Program-made: the position numbers and the translations under genes
Shown here: piece after piece, positions 44,794-55,617 of the stretch
Layout of the letters: the number at the start of each line of letters is the position of its first letter
How positions within the stretch are numbered: the first letter of the stretch is position 1
DNA from: Couchioplanes caeruleus
GTDB taxonomy: Bacteria; Actinomycetota; Actinomycetes; Mycobacteriales; Micromonosporaceae
Length of the DNA stretch: 64,000 nt
Direction: 5' to 3'
Assembly: GCF_023499255.1 (NCBI RefSeq)
Contig: NZ_CP092183.1
Coordinates: forward strand, 8,242,501 to 8,306,500
The notes under the pieces: generated by a model
What the model saw: only the letters and a program-made list of their open reading frames with translations
Database searches by the model: none
Told to the model about the DNA's origin: nothing

Positions 44794-45771
44794 ACCGTGG
44801 ATGCGCTCGAGCGGGAGGCGCAAGGCGTCCTGCCCCCCGCCGTCTTCGAGTACTACCGGGCCGGCGCCGGCGAGGGGATCAGTCGCGACGAGGCCGCCGC
44901 CGCGTGGCGGTCCTGGCGCTTCCTGCCGCGCATCTTCCAGGACGTCTCGGCGGTCAGCACCGCCACCGAGCTGTTCGGCACCCGGCTGGCCGCGCCCGTC
45001 CTGGCCGGGCCGGCCGCGTTGCACACGCTCGCGCATCCGCACGGCGAGGTGGCCACCGCTCGGGGCGTGTCCGAGGCCGGGTCGCTGCTGGTCCAGTCGG
45101 CTCGTGCCGGGCGCTCGATCTCGTCGGACCGGTGGTGGTTCCAGGCGTACGTGCTGCGCGACCCTTCCATCACCGAGGCGCAGGTGCGGGATGCGGCGGC
45201 TCGGGGCGCGCGGGCGATCGTGCTGACCGCGGACGCGCCGTACGTCTTCCGCAGCGCGGTGCCGGAGGCCGGGAGTGCCGCACCGGAGAACCGTACGCCG
45301 GGGCAGCGGCAGGATCCGACCCTGAGCGCCGGCGCGATCCGGTGGCTGGCCGGAATCTCCGGGCTGCCCGTGCTGGTCAAGGGGGTGCTGCGGCCCGAGG
45401 ACGCCGTCGCCTGCGTCGAGGCGGGCGCGGCCGGGATCGTCGTCTCGAACCACGGCGGGCGTCAGCTGGATCGCGCGCTGGCTTCCGCGTACGCGCTGGG
45501 CCCGGTCGTCGAGGCGGTCGGTGGCCGGGTGCCCGTGCTGGTCGACGGCGGGATACGTGACGGCGCCGACGTGCTGACCGCTCTGGCGCTGGGCGCGACC
45601 GCCGTGCTGATCGGCCGGCCGGTGTTGTGGGCGCTGGCGACCGGCGGTGCTGAGGGCGTACGCGATCTTCTCAGGTTTTATCGCGACGACCTGGCCCGGA
45701 CGATGGCGCAAGCGGGAGTTCCCAGCCTGGCGCAGGTCGACGGCGGCCTGATCGGGAGGCACACACGGTGA
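44665..45771 (+). CDS. FMN-dependent alpha-hydroxy-acid oxidase (lactate/glycolate oxidase family)
   Basis: 368 residues if GTG 44665 is used; GTG 44797 (TVDALEREAQG) would give 324 residues, close to where family members start. The barrel has VLAGPAALHTLAHPHGEVATARG, WFQAYVLRD, AIVLTADAP, PVLVKGVLRPEDA with the FMN-contacting Lys, and SNHGGRQLDRA with the catalytic His and Arg, then VDGGIRDGADVLTALALGA. It oxidises 2-hydroxy acids. The extra N-terminus is three copies of (V/A)NPxxxEPPAHAGRA encoded by the repeat at 44649-44793 and is probably dispensable. The terminator at 45767 overlaps the stop. Confidence 0.88.
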   Translation: MNPREDEPPAHAGRAVNPLENEPPAHAGRAANPKGEPLAQAGRTVDALEREAQGVLPPAVFEYYRAGAGEGISRDEAAAAWRSWRFLPRIFQDVSAVSTATELFGTRLAAPVLAGPAALHTLAHPHGEVATARGVSEAGSLLVQSARAGRSISSDRWWFQAYVLRDPSITEAQVRDAAARGARAIVLTADAPYVFRSAVPEAGSAAPENRTPGQRQDPTLSAGAIRWLAGISGLPVLVKGVLRPEDAVACVEAGAAGIVVSNHGGRQLDRALASAYALGPVVEAVGGRVPVLVDGGIRDGADVLTALALGATAVLIGRPVLWALATGGAEGVRDLLRFYRDDLARTMAQAGVPSLAQVDGGLIGRHTR

Positions 45772-45806
45772 GGGCCCGGGGATCCGTGGATTCCCGGGCC
45801 CTCACC
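45767..45806. terminator. Bidirectional terminator between convergent genes
   Basis: GGTGAGGGCCCGGG (45767-45780) pairs perfectly with 45793-45806, and inner bases TCC/GGA extend the stem. The TGA of the oxidase (45769-45771) lies inside the stem. It can serve both the oxidase and the LPXTG gene ending at 45817. Confidence 0.8.
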
Positions 45807-45816
45807 TGAGCAGCGT

Positions 45817-47334
45817 CTACTCGGCGATCGTGACGATCCGGCGGCGCCGGGCGGTCACGAAGGCGACCGCGCCCGCGGCCAGCAGCAGCGCGCCGCCGCC
45901 GGCGAGGAGCCCGGCCGGGGCACCGGTGACGGGCAGCCCGGCGCCCGAACCGCCCGCGGTCAGCTCGACGGCGATCTTCGCGACGTCGTTGGACTTGGTC
46001 GGGTCCTGGACGCCGCCGTCGACGGTGACCGAACCCGCCGCCGAGCCGCCGGTGATCCGGCCGGTGAAGGAGAACAGCAGGTCGTCGCCCTTCTTGACGC
46101 TGTCCAGCGTCAAGCAGATGTACTGGCGGCCATGCACCTCACCGGGCTCCACGTCCACCGGCACGCCGTCCGACAGCGAGAAGCAGTCGTCGTCGACCCG
46201 GGTCAGGTCGACGCCCGCCGGGATCTGCACCAGGGCGCTCGTGATCCAGCCCTGGAACGGACCCATCGTCGCCGCCGGGCCGTTGTTGCGCACCCCGACG
46301 CGGACCGTACGGGTCTCGCCGACGGCCCCCGCGAAGGTGGCACCCACCGCGGCGCTGTCCGCCGGGTTCCGCGACACCTTGATGCGGAACGTGGTGGCGT
46401 TGTCCCAGTCGTTGAGGTCGCCCTCCTCGTTCGCCCCCGCGGCGGACCGCTTCTTGCCCACCGGTACGAGCTTGAGCTGCGACTTCGGGGCCGCGGCGGC
46501 GTTCTTCGCGGCGAGGTCGGCCAGGTCGAGGTCCTCGTCGGCGTTGGTGGCGAACACCGCGCTGAAGTAGTCGGCCGGGCCGGGGGCGTCGGCCGCGACC
46601 TTCACCCTGAGCGGCGTTGCGGCCGACACGGTCAGCACCTCGTCCGGCCCGAGCGGCTGGTCGAAGAAGCAGGCCGTACCGTCCAGCTCCTCGACCGCCA
46701 CGCAGTTGCTGTACGTGTTGGGGAAGCTGATGAACGGCGCGCCCGCGAGGATGATCGCCACGTGGTCGACGGCCCGGTTGCCGGCGTTGCGCACCACGAC
46801 GGGAACCGTGGCGGACTTGCCGGGCGCCAGCTTCATGTCCTCGACCGCGCCCATCTCGAGGTCGATGCCCGCCTCGGCGCGGACCACCGTGACCTCGGCG
46901 CTGGACTGCCACGTCGAGCCGGCGTCGCGTACGACGATCGGGAAGCTCGCGCCCAGGTCCGCCAGGTCGGCGGTGAGCTGCACCTGGAACTTGAACGACT
47001 TGAAGTCGCCCGGCGCCAGGTCGCCCAGCCGGCATGCCGAGATGTCGGTGCACCCGTTCGGCGGGGTCACGACGACGGAGGCCGGTACCGGGTCGTCGGC
47101 GCTGCCGAAGCCCGCGACGAGGCCCTCGGCCTTCACGCCGCCCTCGTTCGACACCACGAACTCGACGGTCTTGGTCTTGCCGTCGACGGTGACGACGCGC
47201 TCGGGGACGTACACCCCGACCTCGGGTCGTTCGTCGCCCGGGTCGGCGTGGGCGGGCAGGGCGGCACCGATCGTGCCGAGCCCGATGAGGACGAGGGGCA
47301 GGGCCGAGCGGCCCAGGAAACTGTGCAGACGCAT
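45817..47334 (-). CDS. LPXTG-type cell-wall-anchored surface protein
   Basis: 505 residues from ATG 47334. The signal peptide is ALPLVLIGLGTIGAALPAHA with cleavage after AHA near 31. The C-terminus is a textbook sortase signal: LPVTG, a hydrophobic GLLAGGGALLLAAGAVAFV and a basic ARRRR. In between are several Ig-like/CARDB-like beta domains, each with FVVSNEGG, VVVRNAGNRAVDH or VGVRNNGPAA turns, and six or more cysteines. No enzyme is recognised; adhesion or wall structure is the likely role. The sortase gene is not in the window. Confidence 0.88.
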   Translation of the reverse strand: MRLHSFLGRSALPLVLIGLGTIGAALPAHADPGDERPEVGVYVPERVVTVDGKTKTVEFVVSNEGGVKAEGLVAGFGSADDPVPASVVVTPPNGCTDISACRLGDLAPGDFKSFKFQVQLTADLADLGASFPIVVRDAGSTWQSSAEVTVVRAEAGIDLEMGAVEDMKLAPGKSATVPVVVRNAGNRAVDHVAIILAGAPFISFPNTYSNCVAVEELDGTACFFDQPLGPDEVLTVSAATPLRVKVAADAPGPADYFSAVFATNADEDLDLADLAAKNAAAAPKSQLKLVPVGKKRSAAGANEEGDLNDWDNATTFRIKVSRNPADSAAVGATFAGAVGETRTVRVGVRNNGPAATMGPFQGWITSALVQIPAGVDLTRVDDDCFSLSDGVPVDVEPGEVHGRQYICLTLDSVKKGDDLLFSFTGRITGGSAAGSVTVDGGVQDPTKSNDVAKIAVELTAGGSGAGLPVTGAPAGLLAGGGALLLAAGAVAFVTARRRRIVTIAE

Positions 47335-47551
47335 GGTCACCGCTTCGATGATCAAATGAGAAGTCCGCGCAGCGTAGGGCACGTGTGAACGGCCGCGCCA
47401 CCCGCGGTGACGCGAAGCGGATCAAACCCGGCGCAACATCAGCCCGCCGGCCGCTCCGCCGGCCGATCGGCCCTCCACCGACGGGCCGTCCATCGACCGG
47501 CCCTCCACCGGTCGCCTGGCGGCTGCCTGCGGCCGGCGGCCCAAGGTGAGG

Positions 47552-49707
<2,156 letters not shown>

Positions 49708-49769
49708 ACTTCGAAAATATTCCTTCACATCCGCCGATGGCAAGCCCCTCGGACCTCCGGGGCTCGGTC

Positions 49770-50342
49770 CTAGTCGACAGGGAAAGACGCGTAATGCACG
49801 GCCACCGGTCGCGCGTCCGCGGGCGCGTCATCCATCCGCTCCCGCCGCCGGTACGGCTCCACCAGCTCCTGCACCCGCTCGTTCAACGCGACCAGCTCCT
49901 CGGCCGTCATCAGCAGCATCGGCCCCATCAGGGTCGAGGCGTCGCGCCAGGCCCGCGGCTCCTCGTGCTGCCGGCCGAACCACTCCCGCAACCGCGCGAA
50001 GTCCCGCGCCAGATAGACGTCGACCAGCTCCTGCTGGCTGCGGCGCGTCTCCGGCTCGTCCAGGTCCCCCTCGACGCTGAACCCGGAGGTCGTACTGCGC
50101 CACAGCCGTTCACGGCCGTCCCCGCGGCTGGGCGCCTGCTCCACGAGCCCCACCTTGGCGAGCTCCCGCAGGTGGTAGCTGGTCGCGCTCGGCGACAAGT
50201 CGACCAGCCCGGCGCACTGGGTGGCGCTGACCGCCTCGCCGGTGCTCCCCAGATGCTCGACGATCGCGATCCGCGCGGGATGCGCGAGCGCCCGCATGAC
50301 CTTGGGATCGGTGATCCGCGTACGCACCCGCTGCTCAGCCAT
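49770..50342 (-). CDS. ArsR-type winged-helix regulator
   Basis: 190 residues from ATG 50342. The N-terminal helix-turn-helix is PKVMRALAHPARIAIVEHL then CAGLVDLSPSATSYHLRELAKVGLVEQA, the pattern of ArsR/DUF2087-like regulators that bind as dimers. The C-terminal half (SQQELVDVYLARDFARLREWF, TAEELVALNERVQELVEPYRRRER) is a helical domain common in actinobacterial MFS-linked regulators. No metal-binding cysteine pair is present, so metal sensing is unlikely. It precedes the MFS gene and mqnA on the same strand, consistent with one regulated operon. Confidence 0.88.
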   Translation of the reverse strand: MAEQRVRTRITDPKVMRALAHPARIAIVEHLGSTGEAVSATQCAGLVDLSPSATSYHLRELAKVGLVEQAPSRGDGRERLWRSTTSGFSVEGDLDEPETRRSQQELVDVYLARDFARLREWFGRQHEEPRAWRDASTLMGPMLLMTAEELVALNERVQELVEPYRRRERMDDAPADARPVAVHYASFPVD

Positions 50343-50521
50343 GCCCCAATGATCCCGCAGTAATTCGGTCGTGCGGGGCTGGGAGGCCGCGTACCCTGGT
50401 GGGCTCGCCCGCGGGGACCGCGCGCTTTCCCAACCGGGCACTGCCGACACCGCATCCAGCCGGAGCGCCGGGCGGCCCAGGTCAGCCGAACCACCGACAC
50501 CGACGCCGAAAGGTCTCTCGG

Positions 50522-52546
50522 ATGACGCTGCCTGCCCACACCGATCTCGACGACGATCTCGCCGCGGAGCGCCGGCATCTTGCCGAGTCCCGCGCCGCCC
50601 TGGGCCGCATGCGCGGCCGGGCCGAGTCGCTGTTCTCCTCCTCCGCCGACATCGCCGGCGATGCGTTCTCCGCCGAGACGCTCGGGCGTACGCTGTCCCG
50701 CCGCGTCGCCGAGCTGGCGGACGACCCCACCACTCCGCTGTTCTTCGGCAAGCTGGACGTCGCCGAGGCGGCGTACCACATCGGGCGCCGGCATGTGACC
50801 GACGATGCCGGGGAGCCGATGGTGCTCGACTGGCGGGCGCCGCTGTCGCAGTCGTTCTACCGGGCCAGCGTGCGGGATCCGCAGGGCGTGTCGACGCGGC
50901 GGCGGTTCGGGTTCGTGAAGGGCGAGCTGACCAGCTTCGAGGACGAACACCTGGACCGCGGCGAGGAGCTCGGCACGAAGAGCCGCATCCTGACGGCGGA
51001 GATCGAGCGCCCGCGCGTCGGGCCCATGCGCGACATCGTCGCGACGATCCAACCCGAACAGGATGAATTGGTACGCGCAGAGCTCGAGGATTCGATCTGC
51101 GTGCAGGGTGCGCCGGGCACCGGGAAGACCGCGGTGGGCCTGCACCGGGCCGCCTACCTGCTGTACGTGCACCGCGAACGGCTGCGGCGCTCCGGGGTGC
51201 TGATCGTCGGACCGAACTCGGCGTTCCTGTCGTACATCTCGGCTGTGCTGCCGGCGCTGGGCGAGGTGGAGGTCCAGCAGTCCACGGTGGACGATCTGAT
51301 CGCCCGCGTACCCGTGAAGGGCCGGGACAGCGAGGCGGCCACCATGCTGAAGCACGACGCGCGCCTGGCCGAGGTGTTGCGCCGGGCGCTGTGGAGCCAC
51401 CTGGTGAAGCCGGCCGAGCCGATCATGGTGTCCGACGGTTCGTACCGGTGGCGCATCGACTCCGAGCCGCTGCGCCGGATCGTCGACGAGGCCCGGCGCG
51501 AGGGGCTGCCCTACTCGGTGGGCCGGGAACGGGTGCTCGCCCGGGTCGTCGGGTTGCTGCAACGGCAGTCGGAATACCGTACGGGCAACTCGCCGAGCGA
51601 CGGGTGGCTGCGGAAGATGGCGAAGGTCGCGCCGGTACGGGACTTCCTGGATCAGGCGTGGCCCGCGCTGACGCCCGAGGCGCTGGTTGTCGCGGTGCTG
51701 ACCGACGCCACGCTGCTGGCCGCCGCGGCCGAGGGCATCCTGACGGCCGAGGAGCAGGCCGAGCTGCTGTGGCCGAAGGCGCCCAAGACTCCCAAGTCGG
51801 CCCGCTTCAGCGCCGGGGACCTGCTGCTGCTGGACGAGGCGGCGGGTCTGCTGGAGCGCGAGACCAGCTTCGGGCACGTGGTCGTCGACGAGGCGCAGGA
51901 CCTGTCGCCCATGCAGGCGCGGGCGATCGCGCGGCGCAGCGAGCACGGGTCGATCACGCTGCTCGGCGACCTCGCGCAGGGTACGGCCCCGTGGGCGGCG
52001 GCCCAGTGGGAGGACACTCTGGCGCACCTCGGCAAGCCGGATGCGGCCGTGGTGCCGCTGACCGTCGGGTTCCGCGTACCCGCGGCCGTTGTGGCCCTGG
52101 CGAACCGCCTCCTCCCGGCCCTCGGTGTGGACGTGCCGGAAGCCGTCTCCCTGCGCCGGGACGGGGACCTGGCCGTCGTCGGGCTTGCGGACCCCTCGGA
52201 GCTGGACGCGGCGACGCTGGTGGAGGTCACGGCGGCGCTGGAGCACGAGGGCTCGGTCGCGGTCATCGCGGCGGACGCAGCGGTCGACCGGCTGCGCGCG
52301 CATCTCGCGGCGGCGGGGCTGCAGGCCGCGACCCCCGACGACGTCGACTCGGAGGCGCGCGTCACGGTGGTACCGGCCACGATCGTCAAGGGCCTCGAGT
52401 ACGACCACGTGGTCGTCGTCGAACCGGCCGAGATCGTCGCCGCCGAGCCGCGCGGCCTGCACCGGCTGTACGTGGTCCTGACCCGTGCGGTGTCCCGCCT
52501 CTCGGTCGTCCACGCCGCGCCTCTGCCCGGGCCGCTGGCCGACTAG
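50522..52546 (+). CDS. helD: UvrD-like helicase of the HelD group
   Basis: 674 residues from ATG 50522, with AAAGG 9 bases before it; an upstream ATG at 50399 lacks a site. The N-terminal 60 residues are a helical hairpin (DDDLAAERRHLAESRAALGRM) of the type HelD inserts into RNA polymerase. Then come FGKLDVAEAAYHIGRRHV, GEPMVLDWRAPLSQSFYRA, Walker A QGAPGTGKTAVGLHRAAYLLY, Walker B VVVDEAQDLSPMQARAIARR and the motif VI-like LYVVLTRA. It would release stalled RNA polymerase from DNA. It is divergent from the ArsR gene by 179 bases, and its stop overlaps that of the next gene on the other strand. Confidence 0.9.
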   Translation: MTLPAHTDLDDDLAAERRHLAESRAALGRMRGRAESLFSSSADIAGDAFSAETLGRTLSRRVAELADDPTTPLFFGKLDVAEAAYHIGRRHVTDDAGEPMVLDWRAPLSQSFYRASVRDPQGVSTRRRFGFVKGELTSFEDEHLDRGEELGTKSRILTAEIERPRVGPMRDIVATIQPEQDELVRAELEDSICVQGAPGTGKTAVGLHRAAYLLYVHRERLRRSGVLIVGPNSAFLSYISAVLPALGEVEVQQSTVDDLIARVPVKGRDSEAATMLKHDARLAEVLRRALWSHLVKPAEPIMVSDGSYRWRIDSEPLRRIVDEARREGLPYSVGRERVLARVVGLLQRQSEYRTGNSPSDGWLRKMAKVAPVRDFLDQAWPALTPEALVVAVLTDATLLAAAAEGILTAEEQAELLWPKAPKTPKSARFSAGDLLLLDEAAGLLERETSFGHVVVDEAQDLSPMQARAIARRSEHGSITLLGDLAQGTAPWAAAQWEDTLAHLGKPDAAVVPLTVGFRVPAAVVALANRLLPALGVDVPEAVSLRRDGDLAVVGLADPSELDAATLVEVTAALEHEGSVAVIAADAAVDRLRAHLAAAGLQAATPDDVDSEARVTVVPATIVKGLEYDHVVVVEPAEIVAAEPRGLHRLYVVLTRAVSRLSVVHAAPLPGPLAD

Positions 52547-53661
52547 AGCGGAGCCAGCAGGAGGTGGGTGCCGGCCGTCTTCGCGCCCGGGCGGACCTCG
52601 AACACTCCGTCGCCGATCAGCACCGAGTCGCGGTCGACCTGCGCGCGCCAGTCCTCGGGCCAGCGGGTGGCCGGTGACCATCGGATGCCCTCGAGGTCGA
52701 CGCCGACGAGGTTGACGCTCCTGAGGTCCGCTCCGCGCAGGTCGTTCACCGCTTCCCGCAGGGCTTCGGCGCTCTCGTCGTCGAGCCGGTCGAGGTCGAG
52801 CCGTCCGATCCGCAGGAACATCCGGGCGACGTCCCGGGCGAGGGCGTCCCTGACCTGCTGGGCGGCGGCCCTGGCGAAGGCGACCGAGTCGGCGAGGCGA
52901 CGGAGGTGCGCGCGGTCACCGGCACGGTCGACCTCTGCGTAGGCGGGGCGGTCGGGGCGGACCGGCCGGCCCCGCTCGAGGTCGCGGCGCAGGTCTCCGG
53001 TCAGGACGTGGTCGAGGCCGAGGCTCTGGTCCAGGTGCCGGGCGCTGGCGCGGGCGTCGGCGAGTCCGCGTGCGAGGTCCCGGTCCCGCAGGGCCGAGGC
53101 GAGGTCGACAGCCGAGTCGATGGCGAGGTCGACGGCGCGGACGAGGTTCCGGGCCCCGGCGAGGCCGGTGGCCAGCTCGGCCGCGAGACCACGGACCCGG
53201 TCACGGGCTGAGGGCGGCCCGGAACTCACGCTCAGCGCGAGATCGGGCGTGCCGTCGGCCGGGAGCTCGATCACCGTGGCGGCGTCACTCACCTCGTCGA
53301 GGGTCCGGATGACGTCCAGGGCATCGGCGAAGTCCAGGACCAGCCTCCGGGCCGGCAACTTCATCGCCGGGTGCCGGCCCAGGTGTGCGATCACGTCGTC
53401 CGGCGTCAGTACGGCGACGGGCCGCCGCGGGTGTGCCGACCGGAAGTCCTCCCGGCCGATCTCGACCAGCTCCAGCACCTCGGCACGGTTCGCGCGCAGC
53501 CGTTGCAGCGGGCGCGTGCCGGTCGCCTCGTGGACCCGGGCCACGGCTCGATCGAGATAGCGGTCGACTTCCTCGGCGTCCATCGCGGGGAAGGCCCCAC
53601 CGAGGAGCCGCTCACCCAGCCGGCGGAAACTGCCCGGAGATCGGATCAGGTCAGCGCCCAT
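52543..53661 (-). CDS. Hypothetical protein with a pentapeptide-like C-terminus, third of a coupled trio
   Basis: 372 residues from ATG 53661, overlapping the upstream gene by 11 bases. The first 100 residues hold a helical region (EEVDRYLDRAVARVHEATG). The middle is Arg/Asp/Ala-rich and low-complexity with repeated DLARGLADARASA-like and LRRDLERGRP-like pieces. The end has a short A(D/N)LxxxxL-type run (LRGADLRSVNLVGVDLEGI) like pentapeptide-repeat coils, then WSPATRWPEDWR. Its TAG stop shares CTAG with the TAG of helD on the other strand. No signal peptide is seen and the function is unknown. Confidence 0.7.
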   Translation of the reverse strand: MGADLIRSPGSFRRLGERLLGGAFPAMDAEEVDRYLDRAVARVHEATGTRPLQRLRANRAEVLELVEIGREDFRSAHPRRPVAVLTPDDVIAHLGRHPAMKLPARRLVLDFADALDVIRTLDEVSDAATVIELPADGTPDLALSVSSGPPSARDRVRGLAAELATGLAGARNLVRAVDLAIDSAVDLASALRDRDLARGLADARASARHLDQSLGLDHVLTGDLRRDLERGRPVRPDRPAYAEVDRAGDRAHLRRLADSVAFARAAAQQVRDALARDVARMFLRIGRLDLDRLDDESAEALREAVNDLRGADLRSVNLVGVDLEGIRWSPATRWPEDWRAQVDRDSVLIGDGVFEVRPGAKTAGTHLLLAPL

Positions 53662-54001
53662 CGGTCTCCCCCTTCCGTTCGTCGGCGTCCGGCTTGCACA
53701 TCGGGCACCACGGCCACAGCTCGTCGTCCACGAGGAACGCCGCGGCCGCCTCGACGGCCTGCTTGATCGCCACCCCGCCGCTGGCGCGCGGGTGGACGGC
53801 GTCGGTGTCCAGCACGAGGGCGACGAAGTTCTCCCAGTCCCGCTCGGCCCGCTCCCAGTCGTCGAGGTGCAGGTCGACGAAGCCGGACGCGAAGGTGGCG
53901 GGCACGGCGTACCCGCACTGTTCGTAGACGAGGTCCTTGAGCGGCGGGATGGTCGCGCGCAGCTTCGTCATCCGGGGTGACGCGGTCTCCTGCTCGCTCA
54001 T
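53651..54001 (-). CDS. Small hypothetical protein with a C-x2-C end, second of a coupled trio
   Basis: 116 residues from ATG 54001 (MTKLRATIPP at 53971 is an alternative start). The sequence includes DLVYEQCGYAVPATFASGF, DLHLDDWERAERDWENF and a late WPWCPMCKPDADE with C-x2-C, a possible metal-binding or redox pair. Its start overlaps the stop of the membrane-protein gene (ATGA), and its end overlaps the start of the pentapeptide-like gene. The three are certainly translated together. I do not recognise its family. Confidence 0.7.
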   Translation of the reverse strand: MSEQETASPRMTKLRATIPPLKDLVYEQCGYAVPATFASGFVDLHLDDWERAERDWENFVALVLDTDAVHPRASGGVAIKQAVEAAAAFLVDDELWPWCPMCKPDADERKGETDGR

Positions 54002-54405
54002 GCCGGCTCATCCCTCGACAACGCCTCGCGGATCGACCGCTGCCGGCGGCCGCTGATGGCGACGCTGACGACAGCTCCGGCGACCGCACCGAAGACCGCG
54101 GGCGCGGCCAGCCACCCGCACACGGACAGGAACCAGGCCAGCACCGGCACCGGCACGTCCCGGTCGCCGGGCGAGGTGATGCCGATGGTGACGTCGTACG
54201 TCGTCTTCCACCCGATCACCAGGCCGTTGACCACGTAGAGCAGGGCGAACACGACGAACAGCGGCGTTCCCCGTACCAGCAGCCAGTGCCGGACCCCGGT
54301 GTACGCGCCCAGCGCACGCAGCCGGCGGCGCATCCGATCCCGCAGCCGGTCGTGGGGCGGGGGCCGCCCCGGCACCCGTACGCCGAGGGGGCGCGCCGAC
54401 ACCAT
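53998..54405 (-). CDS. Two-helix membrane protein, first of a coupled trio
   Basis: 135 residues from ATG 54405. A basic N-terminus (RLRDRMRRRLRALGAY) is followed by helix 1, HWLLVRGTPLFVVFALLYVV, a short external loop (YDVTIGITSPGDRDVPV) and helix 2, WLAAPAVFGAVAGAVVSVAI, ending in a charged cytosolic tail (SGRRQRSIREALSRDEPA). It may belong to a small actinobacterial DUF family, which I cannot name with certainty. It opens the operon with 53651-54001 and 52543-53661. Confidence 0.7.
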   Translation of the reverse strand: MVSARPLGVRVPGRPPPHDRLRDRMRRRLRALGAYTGVRHWLLVRGTPLFVVFALLYVVNGLVIGWKTTYDVTIGITSPGDRDVPVPVLAWFLSVCGWLAAPAVFGAVAGAVVSVAISGRRQRSIREALSRDEPA

Positions 54406-54453
54406 GCTGACACCGTACCCGCCGATATACCCGCAAAGAGGGCGTTCCGCGGG

Positions 54454-54876
54454 CTAGAGCGGCTTCACCCAGCGCGACCACTCGCCCTGGCGGCGGTACC
54501 CGTGCGCGGCCCAGACGGCGTGCGCGCCCTCGTTGTCGTCGAGCACCATCGCGTCGGCCCGCGTACCGCCGAGCGCCCGGAAGCGCTCCTCCGCCGCCGC
54601 GATCAGCGCCCGCCCGATCCCGGCACGCCGGCGCGAGGGGGCGACCGCCAGCCGGTACAGGTGGCAGCGCCAGCCGTCCCAGCCGGCGATGACCGTACCG
54701 ACGATCTCGTCGCCGTCGACGGCGACGATCAGCGCGCCCGGGTCGCGCAGATGCAGCGCGGCCAGGGCGGCCGGGGAATCGGCGGGACGGGCGGCGTTCT
54801 CGGCGGCGGTGAGCCAGAAGCCCAGGACGGCACCGAGCTCCCGCGCCTCCGCGGCGCGCAACACAAGATCAGCCAC
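54454..54876 (-). CDS. GNAT-family N-acetyltransferase
   Basis: 140 residues from GTG 54876. The acetyl-CoA-binding motif A is LYRLAVAPSRRRAGIGRALIAAAEERF, with the pyrophosphate loop RRRAGIG. The preceding beta-bulge strand is GALIVAVDGDEIVGTVIAGW, and the end YRRQGEWSRWVKPL is usual for the fold. The acceptor substrate is unknown. It is divergent from the membrane-protein gene at 54955, with a direct repeat in the 78 bases between. Confidence 0.88.
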   Translation of the reverse strand: MADLVLRAAEARELGAVLGFWLTAAENAARPADSPAALAALHLRDPGALIVAVDGDEIVGTVIAGWDGWRCHLYRLAVAPSRRRAGIGRALIAAAEERFRALGGTRADAMVLDDNEGAHAVWAAHGYRRQGEWSRWVKPL

Positions 54877-54918
54877 ATCGTGATCGTAGGCGACGGCCAA
54901 GCTGTCAACTTTGCGCCA

Positions 54919-54954
54919 TAGAGTTCTTTGACTTTGTACGGTAGAGTTCTTTAC
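54919..54954 (+). promoter_or_regulatory. Direct repeat TAGAGTTCTTT-n12-TAGAGTTCTTT at the start of the HTH-ABC operon
   Basis: TAGAGTTCTTTGAC (54919-54932) and TAGAGTTCTTTAC (54942-54954) are spaced 23 bases apart, with TTTGTACGG between. The second copy ends at the ATG at 54955, leaving no room for a normal leader or Shine-Dalgarno, so a leaderless transcript is possible. A natural binding site for the winged-helix regulator encoded second in the operon. Confidence 0.6.
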
Positions 54955-55617
54955 ATGGATGAAGCAGACGACGACCGCCCTCCCCTGGACCCCGCCGAAT
55001 CGCTCCGGCTCATCGAGCGCGAGCGCAGTGCCACAGCGCGCCGCATCATCCCCGACCCGCGGCTGCTCCTCTGGCCGTGGGGCATCGCCTGGCTGATCGG
55101 TTTCACCGTCTACTTCCTGCGGTTCGGCCCGGACGGCCGGGTCATCGTCGACATGCCGGAGTGGCTGCCGCTGGTCGTCCTGCTCGCGCTGATCTTCATC
55201 GCGGGGATGATTACGGGCTTCGTCGGCGGCCGGGCGGCCCGGCAGGTCTCGGGACCGACCTCCCGCCAGGGCAGGATGTACGGCTTCACCTGGGGCCTCG
55301 CCTTCTCCGGCATGATCACGGTGCTCAGCCGCATCAGCGAGCTGCTGCCCACCGCCCAGGCCACCCTGCTGTGGACCGGCACGATGACCGCCCTGACCGG
55401 TGCGCTGCACATGGCGGGCGGCGCCATCTGGAACGACCGGACGATGTTCCGGCTCGGCGCCTGGCTGAGCGTCGTCAACGTGGTCGGCGTGATCCTCGGC
55501 CCGGGCTGGCACGCCCTCGTGGTGGCGGTTGCCGGCGGCGGCGGGATGCTCGTCGCCGGGTTGATCTCCTGGCTCCGGCTGCCGCACGTGACCGAGGGCG
55601 AGCGTGCCCGGCGATGA
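54955..55617 (+). CDS. Multi-pass membrane protein of unknown function
   Basis: 220 residues from ATG 54955. An acidic N-terminus (DEADDDRPPLDPAESLRLIERE) is followed by about five membrane helices: WPWGIAWLIGFTVYFL, WLPLVVLLALIFIAGMITGFV, GFTWGLAFSGMITVLS, LLWTGTMTALTGALHMAGG and WLSVVNVVGVILGPGWH, the last two with a distal VVAVAGGGGMLVAGLI. It opens an operon with a regulator (ATGA overlap), an ABC ATPase and a permease, and probably acts in the same export or stress function. Confidence 0.75.
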   Translation: MDEADDDRPPLDPAESLRLIERERSATARRIIPDPRLLLWPWGIAWLIGFTVYFLRFGPDGRVIVDMPEWLPLVVLLALIFIAGMITGFVGGRAARQVSGPTSRQGRMYGFTWGLAFSGMITVLSRISELLPTAQATLLWTGTMTALTGALHMAGGAIWNDRTMFRLGAWLSVVNVVGVILGPGWHALVVAVAGGGGMLVAGLISWLRLPHVTEGERARR

